DNA from: Pontibacter pamirensis
Lineage (GTDB): Bacteria; Bacteroidota; Bacteroidia; Cytophagales; Hymenobacteraceae
Reading direction: 5' to 3'
Length of the DNA stretch: 37,499 nt
Assembly (NCBI RefSeq): GCF_010015475.1
Contig: NZ_SSNI01000051.1
Coordinates: 1-37,499, forward strand
Shown here: in pieces, positions 16,982-25,015 of the stretch
How the letters are laid out: each line of letters opens with the position of its first letter
Numbering within the stretch: the first letter of the stretch is position 1
Position numbers and translations under genes: made by a program
Notes under the pieces: generated by a model
What the model was told of the DNA's origin: nothing
The model's input: the letters and a program-made list of their open reading frames with translations, nothing else
Database searches by the model: none

Positions 16982-17003
16982 ATTACGGAATACGGAAAAC
17001 GCA
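16982..17003 (-). repeat. 22-bp repeat, inverted copy of 18022-18043
   Basis: The 22 bases are the exact reverse complement of 18022-18043. The copy lies in the intergenic space between the relaxase start and the mobC stop. Related CGTATT/CGTAAT words surround both copies. The pair brackets mobC and the presumed oriT. Confidence 0.85.
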
Positions 17004-17011
17004 TTACAGAT

Positions 17012-17443
17012 TTAGCGGACCGTGCGCAGGTAGGCGCGGATGGCCTTCACATACTCCTTCTCTACCTGCAGGAACTCCTGGAAGTGCTGGTTGTAGAGGG
17101 CAATCACCTTCCCCTCCACCATGTTGTTCTTCTCCAGGTAGTGCACGTAGCGGGCTACCTGGTTGATGTTGTTGCCTATCCGCTTCAGCTCACCGCCTGT
17201 TTTGTCCAAGGCACGGAACAGCTGTTTCGGGTTATGCGTGGGGGCATTGTCCTCGGAGAGGAGCCGCACCCGCATGTACTCACTCAGGTCTTTGTACCCG
17301 GCCGCCTCTGCCCGCCGCTCCAGGGTCCCGCGCTCGTCTTCAGTCAGCCGCATGCTCGCCGTTTTAAGGCGCTTCTCCTCTGCCTTCATCGGCGGCCTGC
17401 CGCCTTTGGGCTTCCATTCTGGTGCCTGCTGCTCGTTTTCCAT
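17012..17443 (-). CDS. mobC: Relaxosome accessory protein (MobC/MobA type)
   Basis: The 143-aa basic protein carries an N-terminal ribbon-helix-helix region (KTASMRLTEDERGTLERRA, residues 28-46) and the conserved MobC motif LKRIGNNINQVARYVH (about 91-106). The RHH domain would bind oriT and the C-terminal domain would recruit the relaxase. It is the first gene of the mobilisation operon and is preceded by hairpin-rich DNA. The name follows the domain; Bacteroides literature sometimes calls this gene mobA. Confidence 0.88.
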   Translation of the reverse strand: MENEQQAPEWKPKGGRPPMKAEEKRLKTASMRLTEDERGTLERRAEAAGYKDLSEYMRVRLLSEDNAPTHNPKQLFRALDKTGGELKRIGNNINQVARYVHYLEKNNMVEGKVIALYNQHFQEFLQVEKEYVKAIRAYLRTVR

Positions 17444-17480
17444 TTAGCACAATTAAAAGATGATGAGTCGCGAATTATCT

Positions 17481-17534
17481 CCTCTTGCTTTCCCTACGTG
17501 GAAAGCGAGGCAAGAGGTTTATGTGCAACATAAA
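17481..17534. other. Candidate oriT: hairpin-rich segment upstream of mobC
   Basis: Two hairpins stand side by side. The first pairs CCTCTTGC (17481-17488) with GCAAGAGG (17510-17517), with inner pairing CTTTCC/GGAAAG. The second pairs TTTATGT (17518-17524) with ACATAAA (17528-17534). A CTCCGGAG palindrome follows at 17553-17560. Position just upstream of mobC and the relaxase is typical of oriT. The nic site is not identified. Confidence 0.5.
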
Positions 17535-17560
17535 CACATCTTGCAAAGAAATCTCCGGAG

Positions 17561-17990
17561 GGGGAGAATAGCAAACCAAAGGGAAAATGAAGGCTAAACG
17601 GCGGCATGGTTTAGAATAGCCGAGAAAGCTGTAATAACTTAGGATTGGTGAAGACGGACACAGCCCGTCAAGGATGGACAGGCTGACCTACCCCAAGAAA
17701 CGCTGGAGCCAGCTCTCCAGACCGGTTGAATACATTACATGCATCAGGTCTGCACGTGCTGTCAGTCATGCCGGCGCTACCTAGGCCCGGTGTATATAGA
17801 TTCTTCTGGATGCCTTGCTTCGACCACGTATGGTTCATTTCCGGGCCACTTACCCAGCGATCCACATGGCGCATGGTGTAAGCCGTTTTGCCTCATGCAC
17901 AATGTGCAACACTCCTGTTTCCTTTAAGTGGCGCTTAGGGAATTGGTAAACCGGACTACACATGTTCGGGTAAATCCTTTCCTTAAGCAA
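17561..17990. other. Intergenic DNA between the oriT candidate and rep1
   Basis: About 430 bp with no credible gene in any frame. A small TGCACA/TGTGCA palindrome lies near 17896. Nothing else structured was found. Confidence 0.4.
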
Positions 17991-18043
17991 CAATACGCAT
18001 TACACAATGCGTAATCCGTATTGCGTTTTCCGTATTCCGTAAT
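17991..18043 (+). repeat. CGTATT/CGTAAT repeat cluster with internal inverted repeat
   Basis: CAATACGCATTAC (17991-18003) faces GTAATCCGTATTG (18011-18023) with one mismatch in 13. It runs into the 22-bp sequence at 18022-18043 that recurs inverted at 16982-17003. It lies just upstream of the first rep1 iteron-like copies. Confidence 0.7.
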
Positions 18044-18050
18044 CCGCATT

Positions 18051-18120
18051 TTCGTACTTTTCTCTTTATTGGAGGTTGCCAGAAATGTTTTTGAGCGAAG
18101 AAAACAGAGAAAAGTACGGT
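18051..18120. promoter_or_regulatory. Inverted pair of rep1 iteron-like sites
   Basis: A full iteron, AGAGAAAAGTACGGT, lies at 18106-18120, and a reversed copy (CGTACTTTTCTCT core) at 18053-18065, 40 bp apart. Opposed initiator sites of this kind are typical of Rep_3 handling or autoregulatory sites. Here they lie 300-400 bp upstream of the gene. Confidence 0.55.
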
Positions 18121-18340
18121 CGGGCTGTATCGATTCTGCACTTTAAGAGGCATTTAAGGCAGGCGGTTAGGTCACAGTACACGCATTCGGGTAAAACCAC
18201 GCCCCAAATACGCACTCCTTTCCCTTCCCTTTTGTAAAAAAAATATTTGGAGTCTATTCCAGTATTCTACCCATTCTTTCATTCTATTTATTCAATGCGC
18301 TGTAACATACTGAATAAAAGAGTATTAAAACATACAAAAC

Positions 18341-18442
18341 AGAGGAAAGTACGGTGAAATACAGAGCGAAGTACGTTTATATGCAGAGAAAAGTACGGTT
18401 GAAAAAGAGAGAAGTACGGTTTGAAGAAGAGAATAGTACGTT
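18341..18442 (+). repeat. Five 22-bp-phased iterons (origin) of rep1
   Basis: Copies of AGAGnnAAGTACGGT start at 18341, 18363, 18385, 18406 and 18428, spaced 22, 22, 21 and 22 bp. AGTACG is invariant. They lie 79-180 bp upstream of the initiator ATG, the usual arrangement of an iteron-controlled theta origin. The adjacent DNA on both sides is AT-rich. Confidence 0.88.
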
Positions 18443-18520
18443 CTGAAAAAGAATAAAGAAAAAGTGGATTCTGTTTTCTGTATTTAATTTCTATCTTGCC
18501 CGGCAACAAAAGGATGCGGC

Positions 18521-19546
18521 ATGGAAAAACTTAAGAAAGTGGATACGATCCTGACGGTGGCGCAGCATAACAACCTGGTGCGCTCGGACCTGGCCTTTAC
18601 ACACCTGGAGGCCAAGGTGTTCACGAAACTGCTGGAGACGATTCCAAAGGATGCGCGGGAGCTGGGTGAGGTCTCCATCAGAATCAGCGACGTGATTGGG
18701 ACCGGTGGCTCGGGTAAAATGTACAAGCTGCTGCATGAGGCCGTGAAAAGCCTGGACAAGCGCCGCATCAACCTGCTCAAGGTGGATGCCGGCCCCTACG
18801 ACTATGACTCCTGCGGGCTCTTTGACTCCATGGAGATGAAAGTGGGAAAGAACCTGATCCGCGGGGCCTGGGGCCGTAAGATTCAGCCCTACCTCATCCA
18901 GCTGAAAAAAGGCTTTACCCTGGGGGAGCTGGAGATACTCCTCAAGCTGAAGACCGGTCACTCCTACAAGCTGTACTGGCTGCTGCGTAGCTATGAGTCG
19001 CTGACCAGGTACGAGGACTCTATTGAGAACCTGAAAACCATCTTGGTGAAGCAGGAGGAGGGCAGGCCCGACAAGTACACCCAGTGGAATGACTTCAAGC
19101 GCTATGTGCTCGAGCCGGCCGTGGAGGAGGTGCGCGATGTGTCAGCCGAGGCCGGCAACCCCCTCACCTTTGAAACCGAGCTGCTTAAGTCCGGCAAGAA
19201 GGTCATCGGGGTGCGGTTCTACAACATCAAGTCGGCCAACTCCCGCAAAAAAATGTTGGGGCTCACGCCGGCAGCGCCCCGGTACGAGGGCAAGAAAGAG
19301 ACCGCCTACGTGCGCCTGACGCTTTCCTACGGCCTCACCCCGGAGCAGGCAGAAGACGTAGTGGAGAGGGTGCCACAGGCCCTGCTGTGGCCTGTCATGA
19401 AGCAACTCAACCTGGACATCGTCACCAACAGGCTGCACGAGCGGAAGCAACCGCCTATCCCAGCCGGGGCCTGGTCCGCCGTGCTGCTCAAAAAGCACTT
19501 CAACCACCTGCTGAAGTGGCCGGTGAAAGAACCGCTCGAAAAGTAG
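18521..19546 (+). CDS. repB: Replication initiator, RepB/Rep_3 family
   Basis: The 341-aa protein has the Rep_3 signature VAQHNNLVRSDLAFTHLEAKVF (about residues 9-30), leading the first winged-helix domain. The second lies around GFTLGELEILLKLKTGHSYKLYWLLRSYE (128-156). It would bind the 22-bp iterons just upstream to open the origin. The ATG at 18521 is 78 bp after the last iteron. The C-terminal 80 residues are variable. It converges on a second Rep-like gene 31 bp away. GC content is higher than that of the rep gene at 21619. Confidence 0.92.
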   Translation: MEKLKKVDTILTVAQHNNLVRSDLAFTHLEAKVFTKLLETIPKDARELGEVSIRISDVIGTGGSGKMYKLLHEAVKSLDKRRINLLKVDAGPYDYDSCGLFDSMEMKVGKNLIRGAWGRKIQPYLIQLKKGFTLGELEILLKLKTGHSYKLYWLLRSYESLTRYEDSIENLKTILVKQEEGRPDKYTQWNDFKRYVLEPAVEEVRDVSAEAGNPLTFETELLKSGKKVIGVRFYNIKSANSRKKMLGLTPAAPRYEGKKETAYVRLTLSYGLTPEQAEDVVERVPQALLWPVMKQLNLDIVTNRLHERKQPPIPAGAWSAVLLKKHFNHLLKWPVKEPLEK

Positions 19547-19577
19547 GGAGACGGAAGCGTTCCTGCTGTTGCCCGAC

Positions 19578-20327
19578 TCAGGGAAACAGGATGAGCTGCG
19601 CGGCGCGGGCCTGTGGGGGACTGGCCGTGCGGTACGAGTGGACGGTGAGCACGAGCTTGACGACCACCCGCTTGTGGCGGTATTCGCGGTAGCGGATGTC
19701 CAGCAGCCCCCTGTCGCGGATGGCCTTGATGGCCTGGTCCACCACCCTTGTTTTAAAGTCATAGTAGCGCTCATACTCGGCGTCCCGCTGCCGGTACTTG
19801 CGCACGCCGAGCATCACTTCCTTCAGCTCCTCCACCGACAGCTCCACCTTCCGCTCGCCGGCATAGGCGCGCAGAAACCAGAAAAGGCGCTGGGTGTGGC
19901 TGTGGCGGAGCGTCACCAGGCTGGCAATCTCCTGGAGGGAGAAGGTGCTGGTGAGCTCCTGCAGCTCGGGGCGGGCATGTTCGGAGAAAAGCGCCTCCAG
20001 GTAGCCCCCCTGCTCATGGTGGAAGGTCAGGTACTCGAAAATCGGGTAAAAGCCCATGCTGCTGCGGCCGGGGCCCGGCTTGGTCAGCCGCTTCCCGGCC
20101 AGATCCTGCAGGGCCTCCTCAAGGAGCGTGTAGTGCTGCGGGGTGGGTGGATTGCCCAGCACGTCCGCCAGCCCCGCCCGGATAGGCTGCAGGCGTTCAT
20201 AGGACGTGACCTGCTCCAGCAGGTGGATAAAGACCTTCGTCTGCAGCGTGTCCAGGCCGAAGTCGGAGTGGGCAAACACGTGGTACGGAAGGGACTGGCT
20301 GGCGGGGGAGGCGTTCATCACAGGCAA
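19578..20327 (-). CDS. Second Rep_3-like protein, convergent with rep1, 249 aa
   Basis: The overall pattern follows Rep_3 initiators: FAHSDFGLDTLQTKVFIHLLEQV (about 18-40) parallels the N-terminal helix, and FSLQEIASLVTLRHSHTQRLFWFLRAYAGE (128-157) parallels the LxxLKTxxxxRLYWLLR segment. The QHNNL motif seen in the other two initiators is absent. No iteron array was found in the 290 bp upstream. It may be an accessory or decaying initiator, or a regulator derived from one. GC-rich like rep1. Start at ATG 20327; an ATG at 20318 is possible. Confidence 0.72.
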   Translation of the reverse strand: MPVMNASPASQSLPYHVFAHSDFGLDTLQTKVFIHLLEQVTSYERLQPIRAGLADVLGNPPTPQHYTLLEEALQDLAGKRLTKPGPGRSSMGFYPIFEYLTFHHEQGGYLEALFSEHARPELQELTSTFSLQEIASLVTLRHSHTQRLFWFLRAYAGERKVELSVEELKEVMLGVRKYRQRDAEYERYYDFKTRVVDQAIKAIRDRGLLDIRYREYRHKRVVVKLVLTVHSYRTASPPQARAAQLILFP

Positions 20328-20422
20328 CTGGTTAAGCGTGCCTAAGATAGCAAAAACCCGCTAAATAGCCTGAAAAGTGAGAAAAAATGAGTGAAATAGC
20401 TGCATGGAAAACAGGCGCGTAC

Positions 20423-20470
20423 TCAAAACGCATTCTCCGGCAAGCGCGTTCGGCTTATATTGCGTTTTGA
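20423..20470. repeat. 10-bp inverted repeat upstream of the second Rep-like gene
   Basis: TCAAAACGCA (20423-20432) and TGCGTTTTGA (20461-20470) are perfect complements 28 bp apart. It lies near the boundary where composition turns AT-rich. Function unknown; it could be an operator or a remnant of a small mobile sequence. Confidence 0.45.
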
Positions 20471-20983
20471 AATTCCAGCTCCCTAGTTTATTACCTATCA
20501 AGCATTTTCCCCGCTATTGCTAATATAATGTGAGCGGTAGATATTTTCAGTTAAACCTAAGTTGGAAAGCCAAGGGCGAAAAGTTAGTTTTACTTTTAAA
20601 TTTCCTGCAGAAGAACATGTTTCGTAGAACATACCCTTGCCATTCTTGATTTTCTTCCCCCTCTCCTCCCCTGCCTCCAGCCAACTTTAGCCTTACATGA
20701 CGTTCCTCCCGCCAGCTATTTTCTTTTGATAAAGCCACTTTTCCCCCTTGCTTTTAGGAGTGCTTCTCCCCCAGAAACCACAGACCAGCCGTTGAACATT
20801 CAAATGGTTGCACCCTGATCTGTTTGCTAGCTGCTGCACGTGTTTTATTGGCCCTTATATGTACTGCTTTTCAAGAGGGAACAAGAGAAAGGATCAAGCT
20901 GCACCATGTATTTATAACTTACTTATATTCAATTACTTACAACAAGGTTAAAAAATGTTTCTTGAACGTGTATGAAGAGATAT
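20471..20983. other. AT-rich intergenic DNA, no gene supported
   Basis: An open frame using a TTG start at 20824 runs into the rep3 iteron-like sites and has no convincing protein character. Nothing else was seen. Confidence 0.4.
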
Positions 20984-21246
20984 ATGTACTAAATCCCACC
21001 TGCGAAGACCTGGAGCACCATTTGCGGGCAACAAATAGATGTACACCATTTCTAAAAAGCATAATCAGCCATAAAGGAACTTTTCAAAATCATATAAGTA
21101 GCTGATTAACAGCATATTAAAACACATGCTTTAACCTAAACTTGTGCTCTTCAGACGCTATTTATGTACAAAATCCCACTGCTGAATAACAATTTATTCT
21201 CTTAATAAGTGTTACAAATGCGCGTTATACATGTACAAAATCCCAC
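20984..21246 (+). repeat. Outlying iteron-like sites of the rep3 origin
   Basis: Copies of ATGTACAAAATCCCAC or a one-base variant lie at 20984-20999, 21164-21179 and 21231-21246, all in the same orientation as the main cluster. They are widely spaced, so they could act in copy control rather than in origin opening. Confidence 0.75.
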
Positions 21247-21401
21247 TTCTTGGAGTTCTTTTACCTCCCTTTTGACTCATTTAATACTAATAAGACCCTA
21301 AAAGAAGAAGCTTTCCCTTTCTTTATTCTTTTATTTAATACTTTTATTATTTATTAGAAGCGAATTAACTCCTTGACAATCACGCCAATACAGCCTGATA
21401 T

Positions 21402-21522
21402 ATGTACATATTCCCACTCTCTCCTGTACAAAATCCCACCTTATATGTACATATTCCCACGCAAGGATGTACAGCATCCCAAAGATACATGGCGGGAATC
21501 CCATGTATGTACAAAATCCCAC
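21402..21522 (+). repeat. Iteron cluster of the AT-rich replicon
   Basis: Copies of ATGTACAnAnTCCCAC start at 21402, 21424, 21445 and 21467 (spacing 22, 21, 22). A degenerate copy is at 21489 and a perfect one at 21507. The motif is unrelated to the AGTACGGT iterons of rep1 apart from the GTAC core. The cluster ends 97 bp before the initiator ATG. Confidence 0.88.
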
Positions 21523-21618
21523 CCCAGCTACCTTCAGGAAAGCTTCCGATAGATTTAAGCATGTATATGTACTAGTTACAAAATAAATACATATATTTAA
21601 ACTGTTAAACTTTGGCCC

Positions 21619-22698
21619 ATGAGTGACCTATTAAATATTCCTGTCAGGCAGCCTAATAAGCTTGTTACCCAGCATAACAACTTGATCAACAGCTATTTTG
21701 ACATTCCAACGGTGCAATTGCGGGCGTTCATCTATGCTTTGGGACATATCCATAAGGACGATAAGGAACTTACCCATGTGAAGATTCCCATAGATGCCCT
21801 CTATGCATCCAAAGGGGGGAAAAATTTTAAGCAGGTAGCAAAGCTGGCGACAGAATTGCAGGAAATCAAATTTAAGGTAGAAAGTCAATCGCCTGATAAG
21901 ACGGGTAAGATGAAGAGGACCTATCTGAGTATGGTAATCTTTCCCACCGTAAGTTATACACAGGATAGCAGGTTTATCATCACCAAAATCAACAATGACC
22001 TGGCCCCCTATTTACTGGATCTGAAGGGCAATTATACTCAGGCCGAGTTAGAACAGTTGTTAAGCCTTAAAACCATACAGGCTTATAGGATCTACATGTT
22101 CATCAAGCAAGGGTTATTTAAAGATAAGCCCACCACGATCAAATACAAGCAATTAAGGTTGATGCTGGGGCTGGATTTAGAACTCAACGAGGATGAAGCA
22201 AAAAGAGCGGGCTTACCCGAAGGGGATAGAATCAAAGTCATCAAGTATCCATTATTTGCGGAGTTCAAAAGGCGCATTTTAGATACAGCGAAGGAAGAGC
22301 TGCTGGATACTGATATGGCCTTCGATTATAAGATTAATAAAAAAGGCCGCAATGCGGACTCCATCACGTTTTATTTGGTCAAGACGATCAATGTGCTGCC
22401 TTCCGCTGCTCCTGAAATGTTGCAAGCGAATCCTAAAACGCTTCAACATAATCTATTCTCCTCCCCTACCCCAGTCATAGGAACGGATAAAGTCACAGCG
22501 AATGCTGTACGGATCATGAGAGATAAATATGCGTTTTCAGAAGTACAGATCCAGAAATACATCCAGCAACTTCCTCCCCTGGTGATCACAAAAGCCAATA
22601 ATTGGTTCTCTACAAATAAGGCAACCTTAACTTTTACGTCGGAAGCGGAATGGTTCGCGAAACATCTGGACAATAAGATTGAGAAAAATAAAGGATAA
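21619..22698 (+). CDS. repB: Replication initiator, RepB/Rep_3 family, of the AT-rich replicon
   Basis: The 359-aa protein begins with KLVTQHNNLINSYFDIPTVQLRAFIYALG (residues 14-42), the Rep_3 signature. A second winged-helix region contains YTQAELEQLLSLKTIQAYRIYMFIKQG (138-164). A variable tail after 265 is Pro/Thr-rich and may recruit host factors. It shares only family-level similarity with the initiator at 18521. The codons are distinctly more AT-rich, consistent with a separate plasmid origin. ATG 21619 follows a TTTG-containing AT-rich stretch with almost no leader. Confidence 0.93.
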   Translation: MSDLLNIPVRQPNKLVTQHNNLINSYFDIPTVQLRAFIYALGHIHKDDKELTHVKIPIDALYASKGGKNFKQVAKLATELQEIKFKVESQSPDKTGKMKRTYLSMVIFPTVSYTQDSRFIITKINNDLAPYLLDLKGNYTQAELEQLLSLKTIQAYRIYMFIKQGLFKDKPTTIKYKQLRLMLGLDLELNEDEAKRAGLPEGDRIKVIKYPLFAEFKRRILDTAKEELLDTDMAFDYKINKKGRNADSITFYLVKTINVLPSAAPEMLQANPKTLQHNLFSSPTPVIGTDKVTANAVRIMRDKYAFSEVQIQKYIQQLPPLVITKANNWFSTNKATLTFTSEAEWFAKHLDNKIEKNKG

Positions 22699-23299
22699 TC
22701 TGCTTCTGTAGGGTAAAGGCCATACCCTTTAAAGATTATACCTTATTACCTTTTAATAAAGTGAATAGAGTTAGCAATGTTAATATAGTTAATACTTTTT
22801 CATGAAGTTTACATAAAGGCTTTAGTGGCTGTTTATATATAGTGATTGCCAGCCTGGGGAAACAATAGATATGAAAATACCAGGTATGCCGCCACACGCA
22901 ACCTTCGGCACTTTTTAGATATTTTCAGGGGCTTATGATTCGGCTTTTAAAGGAGCGGCAGATAGTGAAAGCGCATTGATTATCCCAATGTCATTTAACC
23001 GGCACATCGCCTGCCAAGTCCGGTGACAAGGAGCTTATTGCCGCTGTTGCTCCTCATCACCCCGCATCATTTTCTTCTGGGCTGCTTCCTTAAGCATTGG
23101 ATTCTACCCTCCTTTACATATTACTTCTGTGCGGTACTACCACCTGCTACTGTATTTTTTGTCAGTCCCTTTTGGCCCTTAAGAAGATATATCCCATTTC
23201 TCAACACGTTAGTAATTCCTTTCTTCGTTGCGGGAACAGTTGTTAGATCACACCACAAGAAAGGTCTTGGGTCTCCTGATTTGAAATGACATGGATTTG
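22699..23299. other. Intergenic DNA before the IS, no gene supported
   Basis: About 600 bp. A hydrophobic 88-codon frame from a GTG at 23023 was considered but has no recognisable features. A short CATTG/CAATG inverted pair near 22975 is the only structure seen. Confidence 0.35.
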
Positions 23300-23301
23300 T
23301 A

Positions 23302-24171
23302 AGAAGCCTTTTTAAAACCTATTTTCATTTTCTTAGCATGAGACTTATCGTAGCCAGATAGGCCATGCTCTGGGCGTTTGTTCTGTTCTTTTCATAGTCT
23401 TTGTTCAAGCGTCTCGCGTGCAGCATCCAGGCAAAGGTCCTTTCCACCACCCACCTTCTGGGCAGTACGCTGAAGCCTTTTGTCTCCTCAGTCCGCAGCA
23501 CCACCTGCCAGCACCATCCCCATAGCTTCCTGACAAAGCGCCTCAGGTCCTCTCCCCGGTACCCCCTTCCACCCACACCTGTTTCATCTGGCTGCAGAGT
23601 GCCCTGAGCACAAAGGAGCGGCGCAGGTAGCGCAGCAGGCACTTGGCCCCTATTTTATCCGACACGCTTGCGGCACATATCCTCACGGCCAACAACAGTC
23701 CCTGCGTGTCAGTGGGATGAAGCGCTTGCGCCCCTTTATCTGCTTTCCTGCATCATAGCCCCGGTGCCGGCCGCCGCAGGCCGTGTGGATATGCTCTGCG
23801 AGTCCAGGATACCAGCCGTCGGGCAAGTCCTGCGGGCTGCCTTGGTGCGGAGCTTTTTGACCAGGAAACAATGGACGGACTCCCAGGTTCCGTCCCTGCT
23901 CCAGCGGTTGAAGTAGCCGTAAGCCGTTTGCCAGCGGGGAAGATCGTGCGGCAAACTGCGCCAGCTACAACCCGTTTTTACCACATAAAACACAGCATTG
24001 ATGCCTGTTTGAACTTTTTCCAGCCGTTTTGGCTAATGTCGCTTGGACAACGCTTCCTTTTTTGCTTCTTTTGAGTGGTGCTCACCTAGGTTTTGATTAG
24101 TTGGTCGAATAACTTTCTTAACCGAAGTGGGCACTTTTTTATTCCCCTCCATACCTTTTAAAACAGCTTCT
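23302..24171 (-). mobile_element. Decayed IS5/IS427-type insertion sequence, about 870 bp
   Basis: The left end beginning TAAGAAGCC at 23300 and the right end, read in reverse as TAAGAAGCT from 24173, match at 16 of 20 positions, giving imperfect terminal inverted repeats. A TA dinucleotide at each end (23300-23301 and 24172-24173) fits the TA target duplication of the IS427 group. The interior codes for a broken transposase on the minus strand. Confidence 0.78.
23325..24056 (-). pseudogene. IS5/IS427-family transposase, broken by a deletion and frameshifts
   Basis: Pieces of one protein lie in successive frames: CPSDISQNGWKKF (near 24050-24012); then, after a loss of about 25 residues, FYVVKTGCSWRSLPHDLPRW; then RGYDAGKQIKGRKRFIP; then LLLAVRICAASVSDKIGAKC; then VLPRRWVVERTFAWMLHARR near the C-terminus. 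At least four frame changes are needed, so this is decay and not programmed frameshifting. The DDE context (LDSQS, VVERTFAW) is typical of IS5-type enzymes. Confidence 0.85.
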
Positions 24172-24352
24172 TAGTTTCGACATTCTGCTATTGTGCTTTT
24201 GAACCTGCCTCGTTCTTTTGCATGTGACTGGTATTGTCTGCTAGCGTGCCAGTAAGCGTTCAAGTTCTTTTTTGTACTGAATAAAACTTTCTTTAAAAGC
24301 ATCTTCTTTACGAACAATGAATATGTTTATGACAGTATGCACAATGCAAACG

Positions 24353-24667
24353 TTATTAACTGTGCATACAATGCATAAATTGTGAATATTGCATAGGTTA
24401 TTCATATTATTTAAAGTTCATAAAGTATGAAGAGTCTTTATGTTATTAATTGTGCATACCGCTCATAAAATATGAATAATGCATAAATTATTAATCGTGC
24501 ATATCATGCATAAGTTATGAAAGATGCATAAATTATTCACTATACATACTGTGCATAAAATATGAAAAGTGTTTACGTTATTCATTGTGCATACAGTTCA
24601 TAAGTTATGAATAATGAGCATATTATTCACTGTGCATACAATGTATGGATCAAGACAATGCATGATG
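24353..24667 (+). repeat. Seven tandem 45-bp units, candidate partition centromere
   Basis: Units start at 24353, 24398, 24443, 24488, 24533, 24578 and 24623, each exactly 45 bp and opening with TTATT; the last is degenerate in its second half. A weak further copy may precede 24353. Within a unit, 9-bp blocks follow one another, mostly beginning with T: TATTCACTG, TGCATACAA, TGCATAAAT, TATGAATAA, TGCATAAA-. The array lies 350 bp upstream of the parA ATG. It suits cooperative binding by the downstream ribbon-helix-helix protein. Confidence 0.9.
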
Positions 24668-24973
24668 CGTGTTAAAAAAGGTCCAGCAGCGATGTTGTCA
24701 GTAGCTGGGTACTGTCATCTATTATCAGCTTTATTCAGCTTACAGATTTAATAAAATTATAAAATGAATAAAGTCAATACTATTCATAAAGTTAATAACA
24801 AGGTTAAAGTTTTTTAAAATATTACCAGTTTATACATGATGCTGCGTTACGGGCAATGTTCAGGAATATAAGATTTATATATTAACTTTATTAACTGTTC
24901 ATAAAGTGTGCATATTTCATAATTTGTTCATGTTAATTAATCTTAATATACTTACAAGATGATTTAAGTTTAG
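24668..24973. other. AT-rich leader between the array and parA
   Basis: No gene. Further scattered TTCATAA words occur (for example 24898 and 24916, 18 bp apart, that is two 9-bp steps), so sites for the same protein may extend towards the parA promoter. Confidence 0.45.
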
Positions 24974-25009
24974 AACAGTTAATAAAGTAATAACAGTTAA
25001 TAAAATAAT
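24974..25009 (+). promoter_or_regulatory. Two 18-bp tandem repeats just upstream of parA
   Basis: AACAGTTAATAAAGTAAT (24974-24991) is followed at once by AACAGTTAATAAAATAAT (24992-25009), one base different. They end 6 bp before the ATG. This is a likely operator for autoregulation of the par operon. Confidence 0.6.
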
Positions 25010-25015
25010 AAGCAT

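Noticed and set aside
20824..21105. 93-codon frame with a TTG start
   Set aside because: Overlaps an iteron of the rep3 origin, lies in AT-rich DNA and shows no recognisable protein features.
23023..23289. 88-codon hydrophobic frame with a GTG start
   Set aside because: No ribosome binding site or family resemblance; it ends against the IS terminus and is probably chance.
23325..24056. Programmed frameshift transposase
   Set aside because: At least four frame changes and an N-terminal deletion are needed, which indicates decay.
24353..24667. CRISPR array
   Set aside because: The units are contiguous with no unique spacers, and no cas genes are near; partition iterons explain it better.
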